Source of the DNA: Albula goreensis
Lineage: Eukaryota; Chordata; Actinopteri; Albuliformes; Albulidae
Length of the DNA: 64,000 nt
Assembly: GCA_022829145.1 (NCBI GenBank)
Contig: CM040763.1
Coordinates: 6,252,141 to 6,316,140, forward strand
Direction of reading: 5' to 3'
The position numbers and the translations under genes were made by a program. A model generated the notes under the pieces. That model saw only the letters and a program-made list of their open reading frames with translations, was not told where the DNA came from and ran no database searches. Every line of letters starts with the position of its first letter. Position 1 is the first letter of the stretch. Positions 23,380-35,089 of the stretch are shown one piece after another.

Positions 23380-23880
23380 CTTTGTTTGAACCCCTCCACC
23401 CCGAAGCAATATCTCTCCCATTGGATTCACTTTGGCTGCTTCCTGTTTTAACCTGGTGGTGGAACCCTGGGGTGGAGGGAGAGAGGGGAAGGGGGTGAGG
23501 GAGTCCCGATGGGGGCCCCGGAGACTGACTTGGGGGCGGGGATAAGCACCGGAGCCTGGCCTCCACCACCAGCTCCCTGGGCATCTGGAGACGCTCGGGC
23601 GAAGCTATCACTTATTAAACCATCTGCTGGATGCTAATTAGATTATCTGAGATAAAGAGTAGGAGTTTTCTTTGTACATTTTAATGAGAAAACGTGTCAG
23701 GCCATCGCGCCGAGAAGATGGATGAAATTCCGTCGGTTGAGGGCCTTGTGGAGGAGGACTGGGAAGTACACAAGTGGAGGGTGGATTTGGGGAAATTAAG
23801 TGATTGATGGCAGCTTATTAATATTATCATTATTAATAACAGGATGTTACCAAATGCTTGGCGAAGGCATTGAGGACACA
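23380..23880. promoter_or_regulatory. Candidate conserved non-coding block
   Basis: A GC-richer left part (23455-23560, G-rich) leads into a motif-dense right part with GATGCTAATTAGATTATC (near 23629), GAGATAAAG and TATTAATATTATCATTATTAA (near 23815). The GATA and homeodomain-type cores are clustered. Inferred enhancer-like element. Confidence 0.35.
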
Positions 23881-23925
23881 AAGTGCAAATTAAATAAATA
23901 CATAAATAAAATGGGATGGGATGGG

Positions 23926-23973
23926 AACAATTTTACACAAAGAGTCGTCAATGCTTGGAACACCTTGCCAGGT
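23926..23973 (+). pseudogene. Relic of non-LTR (LINE) retrotransposon ORF2 C-terminus
   Basis: Sixteen codons read NNFTQRVVNAWNTLPG. The pattern F(S/T)xRVVNxWNxLP lies near the C-terminal end of ORF2 in many CR1/L2/Rex-like non-LTR retrotransposons, a few dozen residues after the reverse transcriptase domain. A stop-bearing, frame-broken sequence follows at once, and upstream lies (ATAA)/(GGGAT)-type low complexity, so only this scrap survives. Family rank is uncertain. It is dead and cannot mobilise. Confidence 0.65.
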
Positions 23974-24775
23974 TAAGTAACCAGTTGATATTTGATTAAA
24001 TGATTGAAGTTCATACTTTACGATGTTCTAACCCTCTCTCTCTTCCTCAAACCCATCACCATGGATGGCAATTATGGAAACTACCAGCCTTTGATGTGTA
24101 AAGTCCCATCTCTCCATCCAGCAGTGTTGATGTTGCTGCCAGCATTCTGGCTGTGAACGGACTTACACCAAGCCAGTCACACCCAAAACACACTCTACGA
24201 GGCCTCACTTCATTAAACGTTCAATGAAAGACAAAGCAGTAACCGCCTTGGCTTCCTGTGTGCTCTCATCCCCTGTGTTCATTCTGCTCTTCCACTAAAC
24301 AACTAAATGCTCAGATTGTGTTTGGCGAACCCCCGCTGGCATATGTGTTTCAGCAGTCAACTCGTCCAGAACACCCAAGCTGATAATCCCAAGATCCTTT
24401 TCTATAGCTGTGCGATATCGGGATATCAGAACAACAAGCCCAGTGAGGAAGGATATACACAGCATAATCCTACAGTCAGATCAGTTAGCCAAGCTGCAGA
24501 CCTTCAACATGTTACAGCTCTCACAAATTCCATTCTCCAGTTGAGCCTATACTGAAATATGAGAGATATAGGGACTCATATCTGAAGTACACTACTGCTC
24601 TAAAAAACAATTTCTGCGGTTGAATGGTAAATTACAGTCACACTGGTTTTCTGCTGTAAGAGGCTGCCATTACTGGGCATTTGATTGAGATTAGGCACAA
24701 GAAGGCTGTTTTCTCCTCAAGATGTGCGCAGCTGAACGCATACTCTCCTCTCCATTCTATCTGCCACAGCAATGA
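23974..24775. other. Unique non-coding DNA
   Basis: No gene seen; a plus frame of 82 codons (24307-24555) has no domain. Possibly some decayed LINE 3' sequence directly after 23973, not recognisable. Confidence 0.5.
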
Positions 24776-25078
24776 GAAGGCTACGCACTCCACGCTGAAA
24801 CCAATGAGCCCCTTTCTCCATGTTGAAATGAGCAGGCTTGTGACTCCACACTGAAATGAACAAGCTGCACACTCCATGTTAAAATGAACAGGCGGCTAAC
24901 TCTGCACTGAAATGGACAGCCCACTCCATGGTGAAATGAGCAGGCTACTCTCTCTATATTGAATTTAACTGCCCCACTTACTCCACATGGAATTGAACAG
25001 GACAATAACTCAACCTTAAAATGGACAAAGAATCCTGTCCACACAGAAACAGACAGGCTATTCACCCCACATTTCAAT
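24776..25078. repeat. Degenerate minisatellite, about 28-bp unit
   Basis: About 11 diverged units of the form ACTCCAcacTGAAATGAACAGGCT. Unit starts lie near 24787, 24814, 24843, 24871, 24899, 24923, 24947, 24980, 25008, 25032 and 25061, so the spacing is 24-33 bp. The minus strand is open across it (98 codons), giving recurring short peptides as a by-product of the repeat, not a real gene. Confidence 0.8.
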
Positions 25079-25199
25079 CATAATTGCCATGAAATTAATA
25101 TTGTCTAATCTACTGTCTCTACATACGAATTGTTACACCAAATGTGCGTTTGTAAAAAGAAGAGAAGGAGAGGCAGACAGATATCCACCATGCTGGAAA

Positions 25200-25660
25200 T
25201 ACCGCTGAACGTGGGTGAGTCTGCGCTACTCACCTGCCGTTCCCCCTCTGCCCAAACCTGCTGCTTTAGCATTACAACTCTTATGAAAGGTTAACGGCGT
25301 GGTATTACAATGCCAGGAGATTTTCTATTAGCAGTTTATGGAAGCATAAGATTTTAGTGGTTGAGGAATTTTCAAGAGACCTTCCAACTAATGAAAGTAA
25401 AACTATTGATCAGCAGCGTTGCCGGAGAAGATCATAAAAATACATACACAATAAAGAACTTCATATTTGGTTCAGTGAATGTAAAGGTTAGGCACTGCGG
25501 AATATTGCCAGGATCAATAAGTGACTACAATTTCATGTATGGCACACTATAATCGGGCTCCATATTCACTGAGAAAGACAAATATAAAATGGCATCTCAG
25601 GTCATGCTAAGCACTGGGTTCAATTAGATCTGTGAATTGCATCTATTTTAATAAGATGGA
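25200..25660. promoter_or_regulatory. Candidate conserved non-coding block
   Basis: A long repeat-free block with near-palindromic GTGAGTCTGCGCTACTCAC (25214-25232) at its left edge and mixed AT-rich motifs after it. The 63-codon plus frame is not convincing. Inferred enhancer-like texture. Confidence 0.35.
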
Positions 25661-27420
25661 AAGACTTCCTTGGGATGAACCATATTTCCTCTGAAATATC
25701 CCAGGGGCACCAAGAGATGTAATGGTTTTATTGCAATTAGGAGATGTGTACATAATATCAAATAGGGCTTATTAATATTTGCTGAAATGATACTTGTGTT
25801 TTGCTCATTCACAATAACTAAACACCCTCTGAGATAACAACCGATAACCTCTTGAAGCAGGACAAAGATAATCTTAATCACAGACTAGTCATTTAATTAG
25901 ATGTTATTTAAGAGCCAGCATTTTTTCAGCAAACTGGTCCACATGGGAGGCAGTTTATGAAGCCTAAAAATATTGCAGTATGATGAATGTCTCTCAATAA
26001 TCCTGATGAACTGGGGCTTACAACTTAAAAACATATTTTGTATAATACTACAAAGTGCTAAAGTAAGTAAATAAAAAACTACTTCAAACGTTTACTTCAG
26101 CAATTGCAAAGCTACAAGAAAAGTGTTTAACTATTTTGTAAGAAACGAATGGCCATGACGATACCTGAAGTATCAAAAACCTCCCATTAATAATTGTGGA
26201 ACCGACTAAACCATGACCAAGTATCTCTGACAGATATAAGTAGCCATGTCATATTTCACATGGAGATTTATTGCAAAGTATCTCTCGTAAAGCTCTCACA
26301 TCCCACGATGCTTGCAGAGTAAAGTTTAAAGTACAAGTTAACGATGCAAATGCGCCACACCGATGGAGCCCTCTCCTCTCCACATTCCATATTTTTCCCA
26401 GTGTTCATTTTGCAACCAACTTACATTTTCTGTTGCTCGCAACTGCACTACAAAAAATGACTCTATTTCTTTAGATTGCTTACAGAAATACTCTTACACT
26501 CAACGGCAAGTGATGCCATTAACCTCTCCATGAATTGAGATTGTTGACGCCTTGCTGCCCCCGACCAGAGAAATTGATGTCAGTAACGCGAGGTGCTCAA
26601 AAAGGAGCCGATAGACTGGTAAGCGCAAAACGAGAGACGTTTCTTTGAGACAGAAACAAAGCTTTTACACAGAACTTACAAAGCCATTAGGAGATGTCAA
26701 GAACAGGTTTTCACTGTACTTATGATCAGAGGAACATGGGACGGTGAACAGGAATCATAGAGAAGCGAATCCTTTTCTTGAAGTGAACCTGTTTGTATCT
26801 ATACATTTTATACTCTGACAGACCCCTCCTGGGCTATCGCTGAACATGAGTAACAGTTCTTACTAAACAGTTCTAATAAACGTCACAACAAAACAGGTGT
26901 ATTGAACATAAAATTTCACTGATAAATTATCAAATCATATTTTCTATTTGTATTATGTTTCACAAAAATTAAAAAACTCAGCAGTTTTAAACTGTAAAGA
27001 TATATTTCCGGACACAGATTCACACTTTCTGAGAGTGTGTGTACTCTTAGCATTGCAAGCTGAGAAAAAATGCAATTAACCAGTGAATCCTGTTGAGAGG
27101 AAATGAAAGAAATTCCTTCTGGGGAAATTTCCATAAGCAAAGCTCTTAAATATTTCATTAATTGGTCATGTAATGCCCTTGAGTCAGCCAGACCTGAGCC
27201 TTAATTTGAGAGCACACTCCTGCATCCATGCGAAGAAGTATGGCCATGGTTTTGTATGTTTGTATTTTCCAACCGCAAAAGAAAAATACATACTATATGA
27301 ATCAATATGAAATTATCCATTACAATTTATTAACTAAAATTATTTAGTCTTTTCCTTACTTAATTACTTAATCTTGTTTATTGACCTCATTTCTGAAAAT
27401 GTGCTTTGAAATGCTTTTGC
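25661..27420. other. AT-rich non-coding DNA
   Basis: Unique AT-rich sequence. Some sub-blocks (26480-26700, 26990-27200) are repeat-free with mixed composition and could be regulatory. Frames of 67-80 codons show no domains. No gene seen. Confidence 0.5.
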
Positions 27421-27424
27421 TTCA

Positions 27425-27640
27425 CACACAATCATATGGGTGTGATTTGAGGCTATTTGCAGATTAATCTATTTTTGGCCCTTCTCTGGTTCCTCGGGAT
27501 TCTCTCTTTCTCCACAGGCACTTATGGCTATTAATGTTTGTTGCAGTGCTATATGTGATGTTCTGCAAGTCGTGGATTTTATGCTGCCACACTTGTTTCT
27601 GAATAAATGCACTTCCTGGAAACCGACATTACTTAAAAGC
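27425..27640. promoter_or_regulatory. Candidate enhancer-like block
   Basis: Repeat-free, with GCAGATTAATCTATTTTTGG (near 27459), which holds the palindrome AGATTAATCT and an A/T-rich MEF2-like stretch, and GGCTATTAATGTTTGTTG (near 27526). Regulatory status is inference. Confidence 0.3.
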
Positions 27641-28925
27641 ACCCATTAAATGGGTGAATATGTATATGAAAATGCCTTAATCACACTGATTTCATGTGGT
27701 CTGAGGAGACAAAGGGAGATGGATAAAAACTTCAAAGATAAATGTGCAGTCTTTGCAGCCACAAACAGTACATCGCTATCAGAGCCATTCTTAGTCCTAA
27801 AAGAACACACTGAGTTTTACCACACAGGTGTACTGTATGAATTATATTCCCATCACACACTGTTTAGACAGTAAAAACAGACAGACAGAGGGTGGGGACA
27901 ACTAGAACTTCCTATAAAGCCAATAACACCCCAAAAAATCTTATGAAAATGACAACTCACTCTTGGCAAAATTTCCACTGACCTCTCCATATGTAAAATA
28001 TCAGGGAAGTAACACAAACAAATCTTCAAATTAATGGCAGACTGTGTCGGGCATAACAGAGTTTGTTTCTCAGATTAAATCGAGTCTACCAATAAGAGAT
28101 GTCATTTGAAGAGGCGTAGTTGATTTTGGGTGCCATTCTCAAAAAAAGTCAGTGTGCGGTACTCAGGCACACCGATGCTGAGTACCAGAGACAGCATTTC
28201 AGCCACCATCTACTACTGAGCCTATTTAATATGACATTCCCAGAGCATACGCTGCCCTTCCCACCATGCCCCAGCAGAATCACCACATTTATACCACAAA
28301 ACTGACATCTGAAATCAATGATGCAGCATCAAATGGACTCTTATCAAGGACCATTATTTCATGAGTTACATTTTTTTTTAAATTGAATAAAAACATCTTC
28401 TCGATTAAAATCAGAACCTAAATTCTCGTTAAAAGCTTAGACAAACCTGTCTAGAGACAAATTCAACTGAGGGGGGAATTTAAGCCTTTATAAATTTGTT
28501 ATAAACCTTTCAATGTGGAGACTTTCTTTCTGGACCAGGGGGCAAACAAATTGTTTGTAAGCCATCAATAAATGATTGTTGTGACAAATTATTGAACAAG
28601 GAACCTGACAACTGAGAAAAACAAGAAATGGCCCAATGTCTACTCACCTGCTGCCATATTTGTAGATCTTGAACTCCTGTGAGTTTTACAAGGCATTACT
28701 CGGTGGAAAAGAAAGCTTCCCCAGAAGTTGGACTTTGCTTTGTTTCCAGGGATCTGAAATGGATGAAAAAAAATATTGGGCACAGGTAGGTTTCCCTTGG
28801 TTTTGATACCACAGATTTCCAAAATAGCATTCTCAGTTTTCAGCCTAAACACCACTGATTTTAATTTTACTAAACAATTTGACAGGGAATGTTAAATCCT
28901 AGACAAAATAAAATTAATGTGTGGG
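27641..28925. other. Unique non-coding DNA
   Basis: No gene seen. Plus frames of 61-74 codons and a minus frame of 71 codons carry no domain. T/A run at 28371-28381. Confidence 0.5.
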
Positions 28926-28929
28926 AGGA

Positions 28930-29590
28930 CATTCACTTTAATTACAGAGATCCTGGCATGCGAAAGAAGATTCAAATGTGAATATTTAACTGCTTAATTA
29001 TCTTTAATGATGGAACAAAAAGTAATGTACATTTTAATGTCCAAATAACCAAATAATTGTCTTGAAACTGCCAGGGTAACCTAAAGAAGAGACTGGCTCG
29101 CTCATTTATTGATAGGCACTGAAATGGACTTTGACTCATTTACTTTCTAAACATACATGGCGAGATTTATACGTTGCTATAAACACAGGAAGAATGGAGT
29201 CTTGGACCACAGTGCCGGCTCATTTTAATAAATTCCAGCTACAAATATAGTAGCCAATGCTGAATTCCAGAGACGAAATTAAAACATGTGGGATGAAAAA
29301 GAAAACATAAACGATAATGAAATGCGAATGAGTGTAACAACAGCTGAAATTAGCTTTAATTCCTTCTTTAATGGCACTCTCTTTGTACCGTTCACCCAGC
29401 AGAAACCACATTTTTACTAATTCAGGACAAGATCTGAAAACAATCCACAGATCAATAATGCAATAGTTATTATCTCACACAAGGTGTTAATTATTCAAAA
29501 AAGGCACTGACATAAAAGTCCATTAGAGCAGCAATTATTCAAAGCATGCAAGCTATATGTTATTGGTGATGAGTTTTAACAATGTATGAA
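28930..29590. promoter_or_regulatory. Long AT-rich candidate conserved block
   Basis: About 650 bp without simple repeats. It contains many TTAATTATC/ATTAAA-type cores (28994-29010), TTAGCTTTAATTCC (29350) and GTGTTAATTATTC (29483). Frames are closed except a 63-codon minus frame. Length and motif density fit a large regulatory element in a developmental locus, by analogy only. Confidence 0.35.
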
Positions 29591-30063
29591 AAAATATTTA
29601 TCTTAGAGAGATGCAATTCTCATGTGATAAATCCTAATGGGCGGGTCTTTCAAAGATGTATGTTTTGCCCAAACAAATCCCTGAGCAAGCAATTTAAGGA
29701 CTTTGTTCATGTATTTATTATGAAATGTTGGTTGACAAATAGAAAAACATTAATACTGAAAGCAGTTACAACATCTTACTTTAAGGGTTGACACATTTAA
29801 TATGCTCACTAAAAGCTCAAAGTCCTTAGCAACTGTTTTTATCTTGGCAGCTTAAAATATATATGACAGCCAAGACTACCTCAGAAAACATTCTAACTAC
29901 TGAAGGGTGCATAAACTCTCTTAAAATATGCATATAAGATGATACTTTGCATATTGCAACAAATCACAACTGGCACAAGTTTCTCTCATTAAAGTACCAG
30001 GCTAATCATATCTGAAATGTGTAAGAGGTGAAGTGGTGTGATGGCTAACAAAAATCAAACTCA

Positions 30064-30064
<1 letters not shown>
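29591..30064. other. AT-rich spacer
   Basis: Unique AT-rich DNA with no recognised gene, RNA or repeat. Confidence 0.5.

Positions 30065-30142
<78 letters not shown>
30065..30142. repeat. Long perfect (AC)n microsatellite
   Basis: About 39 uninterrupted AC units, the longest dinucleotide array in the window; likely highly polymorphic. Confidence 0.98.
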
Positions 30143-30145
<3 letters not shown>

Positions 30146-31030
30146 TGCACATACATACATATACACACACGTGCCCTCCACATGCTAACTACCAAATGTT
30201 ATAAGGATGAAGAAAAGAAAATCGCATTCCCATTCATCCATGTTCTTTTTCCCCCAGCCCAAACCCTACGTTGCGTGTTTTTTGTGTGATTCCTCACCAT
30301 TCCTGCTAGCACGCTGAATTAACACATCTGCTCAAGCTGGGCACTTAAGAGAGCTGAAGAAAAATGGAAAATAATGCACCCATTATTGCTGCCATCTGTT
30401 TTTGGTTTTTGGAAAGGTGTTACACACACACGGTTGTAGTTCCTTTATTTGAGTATGAACTGCAAGCACAAAGCTCCAAACAAGCTGTATGTGAATGTCC
30501 ATATGGCTATAGGATAAATGACAAATCAAGGATCAAAGATTTGCCATTAGGCTCTATATAACTTACAAAAGGCATGTAGAGTGGGTAGGCTAATTTAAAC
30601 AGAACCCATGATACATGAGAACGTATATATTTTTAATAAATAAACTGTATACTGAATGACTGTACGGTAAGTTCAATAACAAATCTAACGAAAAGCCCTG
30701 CACCTGTGATTTTATGTTCTCACTCTGAAATATAAATATAACATGCAGTACTTTCAGATTCACTTCAGCTATTACTAAGACATGATAAACAGCAATATAA
30801 TTGTGTGTGTGTGTTCGTGTGTGTATACGTGTGTGTGTGTGTGTGAGAGATATTGCTCTCATGAATGCTCTCATCTCATGATCACAGCCTCAAAATTGCA
30901 CCTGACATTTCAAACGCTGAAAGTTACACACTGTGTTTCTCCTTCCATGCCCTCCCTGAGGGTGCTGCTTTATTAATGAGACAGACATAAAAAAGCATCT
31001 GTATGGCTGTGTGTCACTCATCAAAAGGAG
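30143..31030. other. AT-rich DNA with (GT)-rich tract
   Basis: A TG-rich imperfect repeat lies at 30802-30845. Otherwise unique sequence without a recognisable gene. Confidence 0.5.
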
Positions 31031-31039
31031 AGTTTTGAT

Positions 31040-31300
31040 CTGTCTCTTTGCATGTACAGGAAATATTCTCTTTTATGGGGACAAGAGACAATCACTGATT
31101 GCCAGTACATTCAAATGACCAGACCCTGAATTTTCCTCTGCTTGTTTTATTTTTTTTAAAGGCTCATAGGGATTAATATTGTATGCCAGTGAGGGAAGTT
31201 TGGCACTCAGAGGAGAGGGTGCGATGGGGGAAACTTGAGACTGCGAGAAGCTCAAGGCGAGTGTTTGTCTAGCTGGCATCTTCAGCGTTCTTGATGCCTC
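31040..31300. promoter_or_regulatory. Candidate enhancer-like block
   Basis: Repeat-free with a mixed CpG-containing right half (31215-31265) and GGGATTAATATTGTATGCC (near 31169). Frame content is not convincing. Inferred. Confidence 0.3.
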
Positions 31301-31389
31301 ACCTCGCTTTACCTGTTTTAATGAGAAATCAGCTCTCTTTTTTTGGGATGGAAACCCTGGAAATCAAAGCAGACAGGGACCGCAAAGGC

Positions 31390-31650
31390 ATCGGCAGCCA
31401 ATCAGACGCAGGGAGATAATTACTCGGACACATGTAGAGGGTTTTTTTTTTTGGGAAATTTGACGATCCATCAGTGAGTTGTAAGGAAAACAATCACAAC
31501 CAATCAGAATCATCTTCCCCTTTTTAACTCTGCCCAGGGAAGGCGGATAAAAGAGGCATCCTGGCCATGATGCATAATGAGCTTTCCTCATACGAATGAT
31601 TACGACACATTCGAAAGCATCTCACACACAGCCGCGTCGGACTCCGGGGG
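31390..31650 (+). promoter_or_regulatory. Possible promoter: two CCAAT boxes and TATA-like site
   Basis: Two perfect CCAATCAG boxes (31398-31405 and 31500-31507) are followed 39 bp after the second by GATAAAAG (31546-31553), a TATA-like element. A start near 31575-31585 would put CCAAT at about -75 and TATA at about -30, the usual arrangement. No CpG island, exon or transcript supports it, and the same boxes could serve in an enhancer. Confidence 0.3.
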
Positions 31651-32640
31651 GAAAAAATGATGTTGGAATTGACCAACAGGGAGTTTGATGTGCCTCCTGT
31701 CAGCAGCGCAGTGATTCTCTGAGCCCTTCCAGAACCAAACCCTGACCTTTCCACAGATCTCATTTCTACAGCATATGGAATATGGTTTGAATAATAAATA
31801 CGCCCCTCACACTTCTGTATCAGTGTGCTGACACAAATGCCCCGGCTAGTTTGACAAACTTTCCGCTCTCCAAGTCTTTCTTTCTTTTTTTATATCGGTT
31901 TTGTTGTTTTCTGTCATGCCAATTCATTTACAGTCATAACACAGCACTTATCGACTTTGCAGCAATCATCCATGCTCTCACAGTCGCAATACCCGACTGA
32001 AACGATAATTTTGATATAACAAAGGAAGAAGACAACAAATTACGCTCTCCTACTCTTTAGCTTTCTCTTGAGCTGGGAAATTCCTCTCATAAAAACCCCA
32101 CCAGCCCCCCTTCAGGTACACAGTACACAGAATTAAAGCATTTATTTCATTTAGTGACAGAAAGGAAAGTGTTTGTGATTTCCGCCCACCATCCTGTCTC
32201 ACTGTGTCTGCTGTTGTCACAATCTGTTACATATTCAAATTTGTGTCACATCTATTTTTGTTGCTTTTCAGCAGATTTGGCAGACGGTATTTTATAAAAA
32301 AAAACGTCATAAAGTTTCTTCCCCTGACCAGATCATGATTTAATTCACGGTAAACACTTTGCTTTGATTGAGGAGGTGAGTAGGTTCTTACACACAGAAT
32401 CATTATAATGAGCCTAAGAATAAAATTGTGTTGTAAAGATAGCTTTGAAAAGATACATATGTAACATAAAAACCATGCAAGGCTTGTGTGTTCTGCTTAA
32501 ACACATCTGAGTTGCCAGTCAGAGCTGACAAGAACATTTCATGAGCAAAAAACAAAGGAAAACTTGGCACCCTCCGGCACCATCTCTTTCTGAAAACCGC
32601 AGAAATGAAACAGATGGCAAATATAAGAAGTGATGTCAGA
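31651..32640. other. Unique non-coding DNA
   Basis: No gene seen. The part at 31651-31800 includes a minus frame open from 31763 to 31524 with no domain. The rest is AT-rich unique sequence. Confidence 0.5.
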
Positions 32641-32859
32641 CTAAATGTTGTGTTTTTTCATTAGCCTTTCATTGCCAGACTTAGAACTTCTAATAGCACA
32701 CCGGTGAAATCAGTGCAGATCATAGAGATAAACCGGTGAAATTTGGGGCACAACTGAAAATGTAACAAATCATCTCAGCCTAGTGAAGGTAGGTATAGGA
32801 CAAGGCTATAACTTGGTGGATGGACATGGGGATTTACACACACTTCCTCTCTTTGAATC

Positions 32860-33420
32860 TGATTAACTCCTAAACCGCCACATCCCTGGTGCCACATTCT
32901 AATTAAGCTTTAATAAGGGCCATCACTAGTCCACTATTTCAATAAACAAAGAAATTATGAAGTCCTGTTGTATCTGCTTAAACTCACGCAGAGGGAGCGA
33001 ATGGTTTTACCTGTTGGCTTTGAGCACTGAGAGAATATTCCGGCTTTATAGGAACCTGTGACGGGCATTTACACCCTTCTGCTGCACGCATCGGTAAAAC
33101 ACTTTAGCAACGATAATGATAATAACTTCTGAAAATATGGCATCAATAAACACGCATATACACAGCCAAGCACAAGGTGGTATACACTTCAGATGTGTTA
33201 TAGACAGCTGTGGGTTTTATGGGGCTCAGGGCCGGCCATTCCAGCAGCCGATGAGTCCATCGTTGGACAATATTTAATCCTCAGTTACACTCCAGACTGA
33301 ACATGACAGAAAATCATTAGCCACAATAGGCTGTTAACTGTCACATGAATGATTGAGGAGGCAGCGAGGCGTTCAGTGTTGTATGGCAGTTTAACATCCG
33401 TTTCTCAAGTCTAAATCCAG
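32860..33420. promoter_or_regulatory. Candidate conserved non-coding cluster
   Basis: Two nearly adjoining repeat-free blocks (32860-33010 and 33060-33420). Motifs include CTGATTAACTCC, TCTAATTAAGCTTTAATAAGG and AGCAACGATAATGATAATAAC. All frames are broken. One of the stronger enhancer-like textures; conservation is not observable here. Confidence 0.4.
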
Positions 33421-33989
33421 CGAGACCAATGACTCTGAGCGTGGGGGGACCAGGGGCCTCTCTCACCTTTGGAGGAAAAGTCCTTTTTTTTTTTTAACAA
33501 CACGCTGGTGGAATCAGTGCAGGTTACGGGAGACATGTGGTGTCTGTTTTATCCATGTGCTTACTTTTCATTGGAACAAATGGGTGAAAAAAAGGACATA
33601 GCGACTCCCTGAGAAGACCCAAGTCCTTCTCTTAGGAAGGTTTCGATGAGGGCCTTGGTTGGTTTTCTCAGGGATTCTGGAAACCCAACAACAGGGGAAA
33701 AACAACTCCACCTCCTCCCCCCCACGTCACGCCAGTGAAGATCCTCCCAGGAACTGAACAGATCATGCCCTCCACCACGCAAAAAGGGAGGTGCTCTCTC
33801 TCAGTTTGACTGAATTCCCTTCAGTCTGTGTGCATGTGTGTGTGTGTGTTTTTTTTTTTTACACTTTACAAACACACTGAGGACCTTCCTCCCGACACGC
33901 TACGCCCCGCACGGCTCTGCGCCTGGTTTCCTCTCTGATGTGCAGAGTTGCCATGTTGCTGTGTGCGATGAGTGAAAATGCGGGCCTCC
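33421..33989. other. Unique DNA with T runs
   Basis: T runs at 33485-33496 and 33849-33860, the second after a short (TG)n. A 73-codon minus frame has no domain. Short CpG patch at 33893-33922. No gene seen. Confidence 0.5.
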
Positions 33990-34079
33990 CCCCTGACTCA
34001 TACAGACATGCTTACTGAGGCCTGCTTCACAGTACTTCCACTACTGCTCTGATTCATTTCACAGCACTCTGAGATTGAC

Positions 34080-34490
34080 TCCTGACTTGACTCAATTTAC
34101 GCAGTGTAACATTACCACTCAGGCTCCAGTTAAGCAGTGTCACTCTATTTCATCTGCCTTGTTACGCTTATATTCTGAATCATTTTAAGCAGGGTTACGC
34201 TATTGTCCTGACTCATTGAAAGCAGAGTGACACTAATGTTCTGAATCATTTTAAGCAGAGTGACATTAATGTTCTGAATCATTTTTAAGTAAAGTTACAT
34301 TAATGTTCTGACTCATTTTGAGCAGGAATGTAACAGTGCTCAAAATGAGTCAAAGTAGGAGTTTAAAATGCTTAAAATGAGCTAGCGCAATAATGTAATG
34401 CTTCTGCTCTGACTCACTTTAAGCAGTGTCACTCTCATAGATTAACTCATTTTAAGAAGTGCCACGCTCCAGCTGTGACTCGGTTTATGG
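34080..34490. repeat. Degenerate tandem array carrying AP-1 motifs
   Basis: Diverged units of about 33-34 bp of the form CTGA(A/C)TCATTTTAAGCAG, then (a)GTGACattAATGTT. Perfect TGACTCA/TGAGTCA occurs at 34088-34094, 34209-34215, 34309-34315, 34346-34352 and 34410-34416, with one more just outside at 33994-34000. Units with TGAATCA are one-base variants. One unit is inverted, forming a 16-bp perfect hairpin (34309-34324 against 34337-34352). Confidence 0.75.
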
Positions 34491-34499
34491 AGTTCCTTC

Positions 34500-35080
34500 T
34501 AGGTATCCCATAATCCCCTCCTCTTTGTGACATTATAGCTACATGGGCAGAATGGTTGGGCCAGATACAATATGTTCTCTTGAATAAATATCAGGTTGGT
34601 TTCTGAGATTTAGTCACACTTGAGATGCTAAGGAAAAAATTGGGACAGATCATCAAATTAAAACATACTTTTTCCTCTGTCTCACACACACAGTAAACTG
34701 TAGTGTAGGTCTGATTTTAGATTTACTTCAGCAGAGCTGGTGTCCATGTTTGTACCGCGCACATCTGTTTCAAAAGCCTCCTTTAAAAATGAAATTCAGC
34801 CCCGAGACGTGCCGGTGTGTTATGGGGAACAGAATAGGTCTGAGAGCGACCAGCTGTATCAGTGCCAGAGCTTTGGTCCACAGAGTATTCAGTGAAGATC
34901 ACTAGGGATTTACCTTGCTCAGTCTGTCCATGTGAGGTAGGACCAACGACAGCGACGGCATTCAGGTATACCACTTTCATTCTCGTCCCTCACCTGTTTT
35001 AGATTGTTAATCCATTGAAGCATTTATTTATTTGCTTTTTTTTTCCAGAGCAGGAAATACTCTCTTTTAAACGCAGACAA
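34500..35080. other. Unique non-coding DNA
   Basis: No gene seen. The block at 34790-34970 is balanced in composition and repeat-free, with a 65-codon minus frame lacking any domain. Confidence 0.5.
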
Positions 35081-35089
35081 TAATCATAC

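Noticed and set aside
27505-27560. Pyrimidine tract plus CCACAG|G acceptor-like site
   Set aside because: No open frame or donor site follows that would make an exon.
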